DNA of 64,000 nucleotides from Prochlorococcus sp. AG-402-N10 (GTDB lineage Bacteria > Cyanobacteriota > Cyanobacteriia > PCC-6307 > Cyanobiaceae). Below are positions 27,633-35,434 of this stretch, piece by piece. The notes beneath the pieces were generated by a model that had not been told where the DNA came from, did no database searches, and worked only from the letters and a program-made list of their open reading frames with translations. The stretch is taken from the NCBI GenBank assembly GCA_003216465.1, contig QCIU01000002.1:1-64000 (forward strand). The letters are read 5' to 3'. Made by a program: the position numbers and the translations under genes. Numbering within the stretch: the first letter of the stretch is position 1; each line of letters opens with the position of its first letter.

Positions 27633-27637
27633 GTTCT

Positions 27638-27666
27638 AAATTAGAAATAAGTAAAAATTTTGTCAA
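27638..27666 (-). promoter_or_regulatory. Sigma-70-type promoter for hemL
   Basis: On the minus strand a perfect -35 TTGACA (27661-27666) is separated by exactly 17 bases from a -10-like TAATTT (27638-27643). The predicted start is near 27631, about 37 bases before the hemL TTG. This is the best-formed promoter I could see in the window. The rest of the 227-base gap (27595-27821) shows no other gene. Confidence 0.6.
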
Positions 27667-27821
27667 TCAGATTGAAATTCTACATTATGATATTTTTATT
27701 GCGATATTTTGGAATGTAAATAATTAATTTTTCGGAAAATTGACATAAAAGTAATTAATTTCTAAATTTTTCTTTAATATTAAGCGTTTTGAAGGTTTAA
27801 AATATATGAGACTTTTTGAAA

Positions 27822-28649
27822 CTATATTTCGAGAAAATCATCATCATCATCAAAGTAATCTTCATTTTGATTATCGATTTCTAAATTAATTAATACTGGA
27901 GCATGATCACTAGGCTTTAAATTTTCTCTTTGACTCCTTTCTATTACACAGCTTTTGAGTTTTGAGGAGAGGTTTTTACTTATATAAATATGATCTATTC
28001 TCCAGCCTTTATTTAGGTCAAATGCATTATTACGGTAATCCCACCAAGTCCAATGACCACTGTCTTTCTCAAAAATCCTAAAAGAATCAATAAATCTTCC
28101 TTTAATAACATTAAAAAGTGATTCTCGTTCAATCTGTGAAGCCATTATGCCCCCTTCGTATTTCTGCGGGGCATGAATATCTATATTGCTTGGAGCTATA
28201 TTAAAATCACCTAGAAGGCAAACTAAATCATCACCTTTCACTTGCCCATCTAATAATGATGATAATTGTTGTAACCATTTAATCTTATAGTCGAACTTGT
28301 CAGAGTCTATTGAAGAACCATTTGGTACGTAAACATTTATTATTTTTAAACCATTAATAACTGCAGAAATTAATCGTTTCTGTTCATTAAATCCCAAAGT
28401 TTCATTGGGAAATCCTTTACTAACATTCTCGATCTTAAATTTACTTATAATTGCGACTCCATTGTACGATTTTTGTCCACTTACAATGACTTCATAACCT
28501 AATTCTTCAAAAGGTTTGATAGGAAAATCATCATCTATAACTTTGGTTTCCTGAAGACAAAGAATATCTGGATTTGCATGGTTAATCCAATTGATAATTT
28601 GAGAAAGTCTTGTTCTTACAGAGTTTACATTCCAAGTTGCTATTAACAA
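27822..28649 (-). CDS. xthA: Exodeoxyribonuclease III (AP endonuclease family)
   Basis: Base-excision repair nuclease acting at abasic sites and 3' ends. The 275-residue protein starts MLIATWNVNSVRTR. It carries LCLQETKV (metal-binding Glu), NVYVPNG, GDFNIAPSNIDIH and C-terminal SDHAPV with the catalytic Asp and His. The tail after the catalytic domain is strongly acidic (DNQNEDYFDDDDDFLEI), an uncommon end for the family. The start is TTG at 28647-28649. Confidence 0.95.
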   Translation of the reverse strand: MLIATWNVNSVRTRLSQIINWINHANPDILCLQETKVIDDDFPIKPFEELGYEVIVSGQKSYNGVAIISKFKIENVSKGFPNETLGFNEQKRLISAVINGLKIINVYVPNGSSIDSDKFDYKIKWLQQLSSLLDGQVKGDDLVCLLGDFNIAPSNIDIHAPQKYEGGIMASQIERESLFNVIKGRFIDSFRIFEKDSGHWTWWDYRNNAFDLNKGWRIDHIYISKNLSSKLKSCVIERSQRENLKPSDHAPVLINLEIDNQNEDYFDDDDDFLEI

Positions 28650-28720
28650 TTAATTACCAAACTATGTAAAATTAAAATAGCAAATAATTTTAATCTTAAA
28701 TTATTTTGAAATTAAACAAA

Positions 28721-29017
28721 ATGAAATTTAATCTTAATAGAAACACTTCGAAATTGGTAAAATTTTTTATTTTATTTATTTCATTAATCAATGTTAAAAC
28801 TACTTTTTTAATTGCTGAAAGTCCATATTTAAAAGATATCGAAATTAATAGTTCTACTAAATTTAATGAAAATGATTCAGTTCTACCTACTAATCCTTTT
28901 GAGATAGTAGACATGATTAGAAGAGCAAATAGCATGAATGATGCAACTAATCCTTCTGTTGCTATTGATGATGCTATAAAATCGTTTAATAATACTGAAG
29001 ACAAAGAAAAACTTTAA
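28721..29017 (+). CDS. Small exported protein of unknown function, 98 residues
   Basis: From ATG 28721 the product has a basic N-terminus, a hydrophobic signal segment (about 13-33, ending FLIAES) and a soluble C-terminal part. The latter carries a neat segment PTNPFEIVDMIRRANSMNDAT and an acidic tail. It is likely exported to the periplasm or lumen. A TTG five codons upstream (28706) is an alternative start. The long frame on the opposite strand (28696-29004) is its shadow. I recall similar proteins in marine picocyanobacteria but no function. Confidence 0.72.
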   Translation: MKFNLNRNTSKLVKFFILFISLINVKTTFLIAESPYLKDIEINSSTKFNENDSVLPTNPFEIVDMIRRANSMNDATNPSVAIDDAIKSFNNTEDKEKL

Positions 29018-29066
29018 TTCAGTAAAATCTTTTATTAAATACACAAAAATTTAGTTATTATAAAAA

Positions 29067-29657
29067 ATGATTAAAAATCCTATTCAAGAAGTTACAAATA
29101 AATTGCAATATAGAGCTATAGGTATAGTCAAGGGTATTTATAAACCTCACAATATTGAACAAATAAATAAGGGAACATTAACAGATCATGAAGGTAAAGT
29201 ATTAGAAACTGTTGTTCTTGGTAAAGCGCTATCTTTAATAAAAAAACATATTAATTTAAAGAAAAATTATTTTTGGATAGTTTATCCAAGAAATAAAGAT
29301 ACGAGTAATTTACATTTACAGGTAGCAGGGATATGGGACCCCTATACTTTAAATAATGTTAATAAAGATAATGCTGAAAAAGATCCAGATGAATTATTAG
29401 AGGAGTTAAATTTAAACAATAATTATTTTTCAATTAGAGGTGATTTAGTTTATGTTAATACTCAAAAAAAAGAAGCTATTATAAAGATTTGTTCTTCTCC
29501 TCCCTCAAAAAAATTTAAAAATAAAACTTTTAAGGTAGTTGTTGAAGGAGAGATTTCTCTTAAACACTTAAATAATTTTGTAAGCCTTGATGTAAGAAGG
29601 GATGGAAATACTCTTCGATTAAATAAATATGAAATTATTGAAAAAAAAAAGGATTGA
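29067..29657 (+). CDS. Conserved cyanobacterial protein of unknown function, 196 residues
   Basis: A soluble, Lys- and Asn-rich protein with no signal peptide. The N-terminal part (LQYRAIGIVKGIYKPHN) and the middle (NYFWIVYPRNKDTSNLHLQVAGIWDP) look like a beta-rich domain. A second beta-rich portion follows after about residue 115 (NYFSIRGDLVYVNTQKKEAIIKI). It ends with several basic residues. ATG start, 49 bases after the exported-protein gene. I do not recognise the domain well enough to name it. RNA or ribosome binding would be a guess. Confidence 0.75.
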   Translation: MIKNPIQEVTNKLQYRAIGIVKGIYKPHNIEQINKGTLTDHEGKVLETVVLGKALSLIKKHINLKKNYFWIVYPRNKDTSNLHLQVAGIWDPYTLNNVNKDNAEKDPDELLEELNLNNNYFSIRGDLVYVNTQKKEAIIKICSSPPSKKFKNKTFKVVVEGEISLKHLNNFVSLDVRRDGNTLRLNKYEIIEKKKD

Positions 29658-29732
29658 AAAAGAATAGTATTTAAAAATGTCTAATCAGGATTATTTTTTG
29701 TATTCTTATTATTCAAAAATTAATAAGGGTTT

Positions 29733-30956
29733 ATGGAAAAAATTTTAATTGACTGTTCCCCAGGTGTATCTGGAGATATGTTACTAGGAGCTTTTCATGA
29801 TTTGGGAGTACCAAAATATATAATTGAAAAAGCACTTTTAGATATTGGATTACAAGATTTATACTATTTAAACTTTAAAGAATCTAAAAGTTGTTCTATT
29901 CGGGGTATAAAAACTGAAGTTGAGAAATTAGATCAAAGAACAAAAAGAGATTGGAGTAGTATTGAAAAGTTGATTTTGAAAGCACGATTAGAAAAAAATT
30001 TAAAGAATAGAATTTTTAAAGTTTTTGAATCTTTAGCCTTAGCAGAAGGGAGGGTTCATGGTATTAATCCTGAAGAGGTTCATTTTCATGAAATAGGTGC
30101 TATCGATTCTTTAGTAGATATTGTTGGAGTCTGTGCTTCAATTGAATATTTGCAGCCGAAAAGGGTTTTTTGTAATGAACCAAATTTGGGGAGAGGTTTT
30201 ATTCAAACTGATCATGGAAGATTATCAATTCCTACTCCTGCAGTAATAGAGTTATTAAGCAAAAAAGATTTCAAGGTCAGGTCAAGTGTTGAAACTTTAG
30301 AAGGTGAATTATCGACTCCAACAGGAATCGCATTACTTTTAAATTTGGTTGATTCTTTCCAAATTCCTCAAAAATATTCTATCAATTCTTATGGAGTAGG
30401 TATTGGGAATTTAAAACTTCCGTGCCCTAATTTGGTGAGAATTTTAAAAATTAATTCTACTAATGAAAATTCAATAGATCAAAAAATCAGTCCAAGATAC
30501 GAAGAAATATCTGTTCAAGAAGCATGGATTGATGATCAAACATCTGAAGATATCGCTAATTTTTTAGAACTTCTTAGAAAAGAAGGAGCATATGATGTTT
30601 CTTCTAGGTCTATCAATATGAAAAAAGACCGAATAGGTTTTTCTATTCAAGTTATCTTACCTATTGAGAAGCAAGAATATTTCAGGAATTTGTGGTTTCA
30701 ATATTCAAGTACTATTGGTTTAAGAGAAAGAAGGCAAGCCAGGTGGATTTTACTTAGGAGAAGAGGGGAATGTATAACAAAATTTGGAAAAATTAAGTTT
30801 AAACAAACAATGCAACCTAATGGCGATATTGTTATAAAACCAGAAAACGATGAAATTTTAAGACTGCAATCTGATTATAATAAAACTAGTCGGGAAATTA
30901 GAAATATCATTAGAGATTCTCGTGAGGAATTTAAAGCTTATGAAGATTGGCAATGA
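29733..30956 (+). CDS. larC: LarC family protein (nickel pincer cofactor synthesis, DUF111)
   Basis: LarC is the CTP-dependent enzyme that inserts nickel into the pyridinium dithiocarboxylate cofactor of lactate racemase-type enzymes. The 407-residue protein has the family start LIDCSPGVSGDMLLGAF, the HFHEIGAIDSLVDIVG segment near residue 115 and the LSTPTGIALL segment. It is encoded as one continuous frame, whereas some bacteria need a frameshift. No larA, larB or larE is visible in the window. ATG start. The next gene starts inside its stop in an ATGA overlap. Confidence 0.85.
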   Translation: MEKILIDCSPGVSGDMLLGAFHDLGVPKYIIEKALLDIGLQDLYYLNFKESKSCSIRGIKTEVEKLDQRTKRDWSSIEKLILKARLEKNLKNRIFKVFESLALAEGRVHGINPEEVHFHEIGAIDSLVDIVGVCASIEYLQPKRVFCNEPNLGRGFIQTDHGRLSIPTPAVIELLSKKDFKVRSSVETLEGELSTPTGIALLLNLVDSFQIPQKYSINSYGVGIGNLKLPCPNLVRILKINSTNENSIDQKISPRYEEISVQEAWIDDQTSEDIANFLELLRKEGAYDVSSRSINMKKDRIGFSIQVILPIEKQEYFRNLWFQYSSTIGLRERRQARWILLRRRGECITKFGKIKFKQTMQPNGDIVIKPENDEILRLQSDYNKTSREIRNIIRDSREEFKAYEDWQ

Positions 30957-31909
30957 TATTTAAAATACAAAGAAATTTAAATATAAAGCTTTTAAAAAGT
31001 ATTGAATTTTCAACCCTAAAGAAAATTTTTTTTCTTTCAAGTACATCTTATTTCTTTTTTTATTTTTTTAAAAATTTTGATCAAAATGTATTCAATATAG
31101 ATTTAGCTAGAGATGGTAAATATATTTTTTTATCATTTATATTTTGTACAATTAGTATCCTTTTTAATGCCCTAGCTTGGAAAAATATAGTAATTTGGTT
31201 TGGTAAGAATAAAACAAATAATAATTTAATTTCCTTTTATGCACTTACTAATATTCTTAAATATGTTCCTGGAGGTATCTGGCATTTCCTTGAAAGATAC
31301 AACTTCCTAAAAGACATTAGTAATAATCAAATTGCATTTTCTTCTACACTGATTGAACCTTATTTTATGCTTTGTGCATCTCTCTTGTTAGCTTCAGTGG
31401 GCATAATTTTTTCTCCTTTTTATATTTTTTTACTTATACCCTTGATATTTCTGAATAGAAAATTAATTTATCTAATATTGCGAAAATTAGAATCCTTAAA
31501 AAGTAAAACAATTATGGCTTTGAAAATCAGTAATTCAAAGTCTCAATTTCAAGAAGGAGTAAAAATAATTTCTTTTTTTCCTGCAAGATCCTTCTTGATA
31601 GAAATTCTTTTTGTGTTATCAAAATTCGTTGGATTTATTATTTGCTTTAATGTGATTAATTTAGGCAATCAATATAATATTGTTTACTTATTAGTAATTT
31701 TTTGTACCTCCTGGTCAATTGGATTAATAGTGCCAACAGCCCCAGGAGGTGTAGGTGTGTTTGAGGCTTGTTTTCTTTTTTTTGTTGGGAAAGATATTCC
31801 TCAAACTATTATCCTTGTAAGTTTAATTTATTTCAGATTGATATCTACCTCCGCAGATTTATTTTTAGGTTTTCCTTTCTTATTGAAAAAACTTTTTAAT
31901 AGAATTTAG
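30953..31909 (+). CDS. UPF0104 / lysylphosphatidylglycerol-synthase-type integral membrane protein
   Basis: From ATG 30953 the product is 318 residues with about seven or eight hydrophobic segments. Family-like segments are NILKYVPGGIWHFLERY near residue 97 and VPTAPGGVGVFEACFLFF near residue 260, resembling the flippase-like part of MprF/YbhN. It lacks the soluble synthase domain, so lipid or polymer transport is more likely than lipid modification. The ATG overlaps the larC TGA (ATGA), suggesting coupled translation. A TTG at 30947 is an alternative start. Its 3' end overlaps futB by four bases. Confidence 0.78.
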   Translation: MIFKIQRNLNIKLLKSIEFSTLKKIFFLSSTSYFFFYFFKNFDQNVFNIDLARDGKYIFLSFIFCTISILFNALAWKNIVIWFGKNKTNNNLISFYALTNILKYVPGGIWHFLERYNFLKDISNNQIAFSSTLIEPYFMLCASLLLASVGIIFSPFYIFLLIPLIFLNRKLIYLILRKLESLKSKTIMALKISNSKSQFQEGVKIISFFPARSFLIEILFVLSKFVGFIICFNVINLGNQYNIVYLLVIFCTSWSIGLIVPTAPGGVGVFEACFLFFVGKDIPQTIILVSLIYFRLISTSADLFLGFPFLLKKLFNRI

Positions 31910-33444
31910 TTCTTTTTATCCAAGCTTGGAATTAATGTACTTGATGCAATTAATCCTAAGACTGTTATGAAGAGGGCGGGAAATATAGCTTCTGCCATTC
32001 GTTCATCTCCTGCATATTGATATATCCTTACAGATAATGTGTCGAAGTCAAAAGGTCTAAGAATAAAAGTAATTGGCAATTCCTTAATCGTATCTACAAA
32101 CACTAAAAGTGAGCCAACAAATATTGGTCCTTTTAGCAACGGTATATGTATTCTTTTAATAACGCCAATCCAGTTTGCACCAAGTCCATTCGCAGCCTCA
32201 TCAAGGCTTGGCGATATTCTCTCAAATCCGGAGTCAAGAGTACCTTTTGAAATAGTTAAAAATCGAACTATGTAACCCCAAATGAGTAGAAAAATAGAAA
32301 TGAAATGAAACTTAGAATTTGAAATCGTTATTAAAGATATAGCCAATACTGTTCCAGGTATGGCATATCCTATACTCGCTGGGAATGTGATAAATCTAAT
32401 AATTAGGTGCTTATTCTGTCGATTGGCTAGTGTTAAGATTAAAGAAAAAATTATTGTTATTAATGTGGTTATTATTCCAATGCCTACAGTTCTAAATGTG
32501 AGAGATAATATATCTATAGTCAATCCTTTTTTTAATTGATCAAAATTTAAAAGAAACCAACCACAGGGAATTCCAATAGAAAACAATGGAGGGAATAAAG
32601 TAACTAATATTGCTAAAAAAGATCTGTATCCTTTTAACTCCCATCCTAGTGAATCTAATGATGCAGGATTTTCACTCCACCGCTTTGTTTTCCTTCTTGA
32701 AAATTTTTCACATAAAATTAAACCAAAAACAAATATTAGAGCGATCAATGATAATCCAATAGCACTTTGCGGATTTCCCTCTATGATCCAATTTTCAGTT
32801 ATACCTGTCGAAATACTTGGAATATTTAATAGTTCTACTGTTCCCAATTCATTCAAAACTTCCATACAAATAAGACTAATCCCAGTTATCAAAGCAGGAA
32901 GTGCCATTGGAAGAGCGACTTTATAAAAACTACCCCATGGTCCAACTCCTAAACCTCTACTAGCATTAATTTGATTTATTCCAAATTTGTTAAAACTTTC
33001 ATTAGCCAGTATGAAAACATAAGGGTAAGTAGAAATTGAAAGTATAAGTACACCCCACCATAGACCCGTTATTTGATGCCCAAAAATGCTGCTTAAATCT
33101 TGTAAAACTGCGGTTATCAAATATGCTGGTGCTGCGAGTGGTATAAGTTGAAATAAACGAAGAGTTTTTCTAAATCTAAATTCGCAATTTGATAGTAACC
33201 ATCCATTTAAGGTACCTAAACCTCCTCCAAAAAGACTTGTAAGTATTAAAAGTTTTAATGTGCCAAATATTTCTTTTTTACCTGTAATACCTAGAGAAAA
33301 ATTACCATATATTATAAAATCCACTCCTTCAATCAAGAAGTTGAAAATTGGGATAATTACAATAATTGCAACTATCAAAGATGCAATATCTAAAAGCTTT
33401 AAATTAGATAATAGTGCCTTTGTTTGAGTAATAAAATTTTTCAA
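31906..33444 (-). CDS. futB: Iron(III) ABC transporter permease, fused double-domain type
   Basis: Inner-membrane channel for ferric iron uptake with a periplasmic FutA/IdiA and an ATPase FutC. The 512-residue protein has about 12 hydrophobic segments in two homologous halves. Each carries the ATPase-docking EAA loop: NASRGLGVGPWGSFYKVALP in the first and EAANGLGANWIGVIKRIHIP in the second. Thiamine and molybdate permeases share this form, but the double-length layout fits the iron group. Neither partner gene is in the window. ATG start, 18 bases after the G3E GTPase gene. Confidence 0.86.
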   Translation of the reverse strand: MKNFITQTKALLSNLKLLDIASLIVAIIVIIPIFNFLIEGVDFIIYGNFSLGITGKKEIFGTLKLLILTSLFGGGLGTLNGWLLSNCEFRFRKTLRLFQLIPLAAPAYLITAVLQDLSSIFGHQITGLWWGVLILSISTYPYVFILANESFNKFGINQINASRGLGVGPWGSFYKVALPMALPALITGISLICMEVLNELGTVELLNIPSISTGITENWIIEGNPQSAIGLSLIALIFVFGLILCEKFSRRKTKRWSENPASLDSLGWELKGYRSFLAILVTLFPPLFSIGIPCGWFLLNFDQLKKGLTIDILSLTFRTVGIGIITTLITIIFSLILTLANRQNKHLIIRFITFPASIGYAIPGTVLAISLITISNSKFHFISIFLLIWGYIVRFLTISKGTLDSGFERISPSLDEAANGLGANWIGVIKRIHIPLLKGPIFVGSLLVFVDTIKELPITFILRPFDFDTLSVRIYQYAGDERMAEAIFPALFITVLGLIASSTLIPSLDKKN

Positions 33445-33462
33445 AAATAAAATAAAACTTAA

Positions 33463-34494
33463 TTATGCTTCGTATTTAGAATTAAATCTACAAAAATCAA
33501 GTTGATTCTTAATAGTTTGATGATTTAAATTTTTCCCTATAAGAACAATTTTATTTGATTTCTCATTTTCCCATTCATAATCGTCAAGTGAAAAACGTTT
33601 CCCAGATAAATGAAAAACATGTTTTCTTTCACTTTCTACAAACCATAAAATTCCTTTTGCTCTAAATACATTTTTTGAGAGTTGATTGTCTAAAAAATTT
33701 TGAAACTTTCTTAAAGAAAATGGTTCATGTGTCTCAAAAGAAATTGAAGTAAACCCTTCAATATTATTAATCAAATCATGAGAATGGGAAGAGTGATCAT
33801 GAGAATGGGAAGAGTGATCATGAGAATGGGAAGAGTGATCATGAGAATCTTCGACTTTATTTATTCCTTTTGTAAATTGAAAAGTATCTGTTTCAAAAAG
33901 TCCTACACTCATGATTGTTTGTAATCCAACTTCACTATTTATCGATCTCAAAATTCTTGGTTCTTTTTTGATTTCATTAATATGTCGTTCTATTTGATTT
34001 AAATGTTTTTCAGTTGCTAAGTCACATTTATTGAGTAGTAAAATATCACCATATAAAATTTGAGAGTAAGCAACACTTGAATTTTTTAAATCAAAATCAT
34101 GGTTTTCTGCATCAATAAGAGTAATGATCGAATCTAATCTTACTTTTTCTCTAAGATTCCCACCAGCAAAAGTCATCGCTACAGGTAATGGATCTGCAAG
34201 CCCAGTAGTTTCAACAATTAAATAATCTATTTTTTCAGGCCTTTCTAATATCTTAGACACAGTGTTTAAAAGTTCCCCGTTAATTGTGCAACAAATACAT
34301 CCGTTATTTAATTCGATCATATCTTCAGCAGTTTTTACAATTAATTCATTATCAATACCTATTTCTCCAAATTCATTAACTAAAACAGCAGTTTTAACAC
34401 CAACTTGATTCTTTAAAATATGATTTAAAAGTGTAGTTTTACCTGAACCTAAGAATCCACTAATGATAGTAACGGGTAGCAATTTTTCTGGCAT
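33463..34494 (-). CDS. CobW/COG0523-type G3E GTPase with histidine-rich insert
   Basis: Metal chaperone-type GTPase. From ATG 34494 it has 343 residues: P-loop GFLGSGKT at 13-20, the metal-binding GCICCT (CxCC) near residue 63, NKCD for guanine, and a C-terminal domain. Near residues 225-247 lies a His/Asp/Ser repeat (HDHSSHS units) that should bind zinc or a similar metal. The frame reads 27 codons further up to 34575, which would overlap the pterin dehydratase gene, so I rejected it. Same strand as yjbQ, the dehydratase and futB. Cobalt versus zinc use cannot be told. Confidence 0.9.
   Translation of the reverse strand: MPEKLLPVTIISGFLGSGKTTLLNHILKNQVGVKTAVLVNEFGEIGIDNELIVKTAEDMIELNNGCICCTINGELLNTVSKILERPEKIDYLIVETTGLADPLPVAMTFAGGNLREKVRLDSIITLIDAENHDFDLKNSSVAYSQILYGDILLLNKCDLATEKHLNQIERHINEIKKEPRILRSINSEVGLQTIMSVGLFETDTFQFTKGINKVEDSHDHSSHSHDHSSHSHDHSSHSHDLINNIEGFTSISFETHEPFSLRKFQNFLDNQLSKNVFRAKGILWFVESERKHVFHLSGKRFSLDDYEWENEKSNKIVLIGKNLNHQTIKNQLDFCRFNSKYEA
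33775..33848. repeat. 21-bp tandem repeat encoding the histidine-rich insert
   Basis: Three identical 21-bp units (ATCATGAGAATGGGAAGAGTG on the plus strand, one base over the usual quoting limit if joined to the next) start at 33775, 33796 and 33817. A partial unit follows at 33838. Each encodes seven residues of HSSHSHD-type sequence on the minus strand. Exact identity at DNA level, including third positions, points to recent expansion or ongoing homogenisation. Confidence 0.95.
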
Positions 34495-34540
34495 TTTAAT
34501 GATTATATATAAAGCAAAAATCAATATACTATATCTTAAA

Positions 34541-34831
34541 TTATTTTCCGAAAGTTTGATTAATTTCTGTGGCAATAGTTTGATCTAAACTTGTAATACC
34601 TCCTAAATCATGAGTACTTAGTTTAACTATTACTTTTGAGTAGACATTTTCCCAATTAGGATGATGATTATGTTTTTCGCAAATCAAAGCGATCTTTGTC
34701 ATGAATGAGAAGGCTTCTATAAAATTCTCAAAATTAAATTCTCTTTCAATATGATTTGATATGATTTTCCATCCTGGTATTTTAGCTATTAGTTCTTTTA
34801 ATTCCTCATTTTTTAAAAGGTATGGTTTCAT
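34541..34831 (-). CDS. phhB: Pterin-4a-carbinolamine dehydratase (PCD/DCoH)
   Basis: Dehydrates 4a-hydroxytetrahydropterin and is also found in phototrophs with no Phe hydroxylase, where it may support another pterin cofactor. The 96-residue length is typical. The catalytic EKHNHHPNW signature is at 52-60, with His54, His56, His57 and Pro58. VKLSTHDLGGIT near residue 70 is the second conserved part. ATG start at 34831, 15 bases after yjbQ, with the GTPase gene downstream. Confidence 0.92.
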   Translation of the reverse strand: MKPYLLKNEELKELIAKIPGWKIISNHIEREFNFENFIEAFSFMTKIALICEKHNHHPNWENVYSKVIVKLSTHDLGGITSLDQTIATEINQTFGK

Positions 34832-34846
34832 TAATAATTGAAGTGA

Positions 34847-35323
34847 TTAAATATCATTATAGATAGTTGAATTTTTTTCACCAATAATATGAACACTTAG
34901 AGTCCTTTTTTTGGGACTAAATCTGTGTTCCCACAAATATATTGCTTGCCAGGTGCCTAGTACAATCTCCCCTTTTTGAAAACTTAAAGATAAATTAGTA
35001 TTTGTTAAAGCAGTTTTAATATGAGCTGGCATATCGTCCTCCCCTTCTTGAAAATGTTCATAGCGGATCTCCTCTTTATCTTGTGATAATGAGGTGTAGC
35101 AATTGTAGGGAACTAAAGATTTAATGAACTTTTTTAAGTCCTTCAAAACATTCGGATCTGCATTTTCATTAATAGTCAAACTACAACTGGTGTGCAATGA
35201 AGTTAAATTAAGAATTCCTGAATCAAAATTACATTTTTGTATAAATAAATTTAAATTATCAGTAATATCGGTAAACCCCTCTCCATTGGTGGTTATGTTT
35301 AATTGTGAAAAAAATTGTTCCAT
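34847..35323 (-). CDS. yjbQ: YjbQ/UPF0047 family protein
   Basis: The 158-residue protein carries the family segments TSLHTSCSLTINENADPNVLKDL near residue 42 and HIKTALTNTNLSLSFQKGEIVLGTWQAIYLWEH in the C-terminal half. Conserved His and Glu/Asp residues form a metal-like site. Some members have been reported to have weak thiamine phosphate synthase activity, but the native role is unclear. ATG start at 35323. First gene of a likely minus-strand unit yjbQ-phhB-GTPase-futB. Confidence 0.9.
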   Translation of the reverse strand: MEQFFSQLNITTNGEGFTDITDNLNLFIQKCNFDSGILNLTSLHTSCSLTINENADPNVLKDLKKFIKSLVPYNCYTSLSQDKEEIRYEHFQEGEDDMPAHIKTALTNTNLSLSFQKGEIVLGTWQAIYLWEHRFSPKKRTLSVHIIGEKNSTIYNDI

Positions 35324-35434
35324 AAATATTTTAATTCTTAATAATTAATATTCTATTATGCATATAGTTTGAAAAATTTAATACTTAGTATAAAACTTTT
35401 GACTTAAAATAAATAACAATTAGTATTAATATTT

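Noticed and set aside
28696-29004. 102-residue minus-strand frame with hydrophobic sequence
   Set aside because: It is the shadow of the plus-strand exported protein with a proper signal peptide and a structured C-terminal segment.
33775-33848. Intergenic direct repeat or operator array
   Set aside because: The 21-bp units lie inside the G3E GTPase reading frame and encode His-rich residues.
34495-34575. 27-residue N-terminal extension of the G3E GTPase
   Set aside because: It overlaps the pterin dehydratase gene; the P-loop sits at the normal distance from the ATG at 34494.
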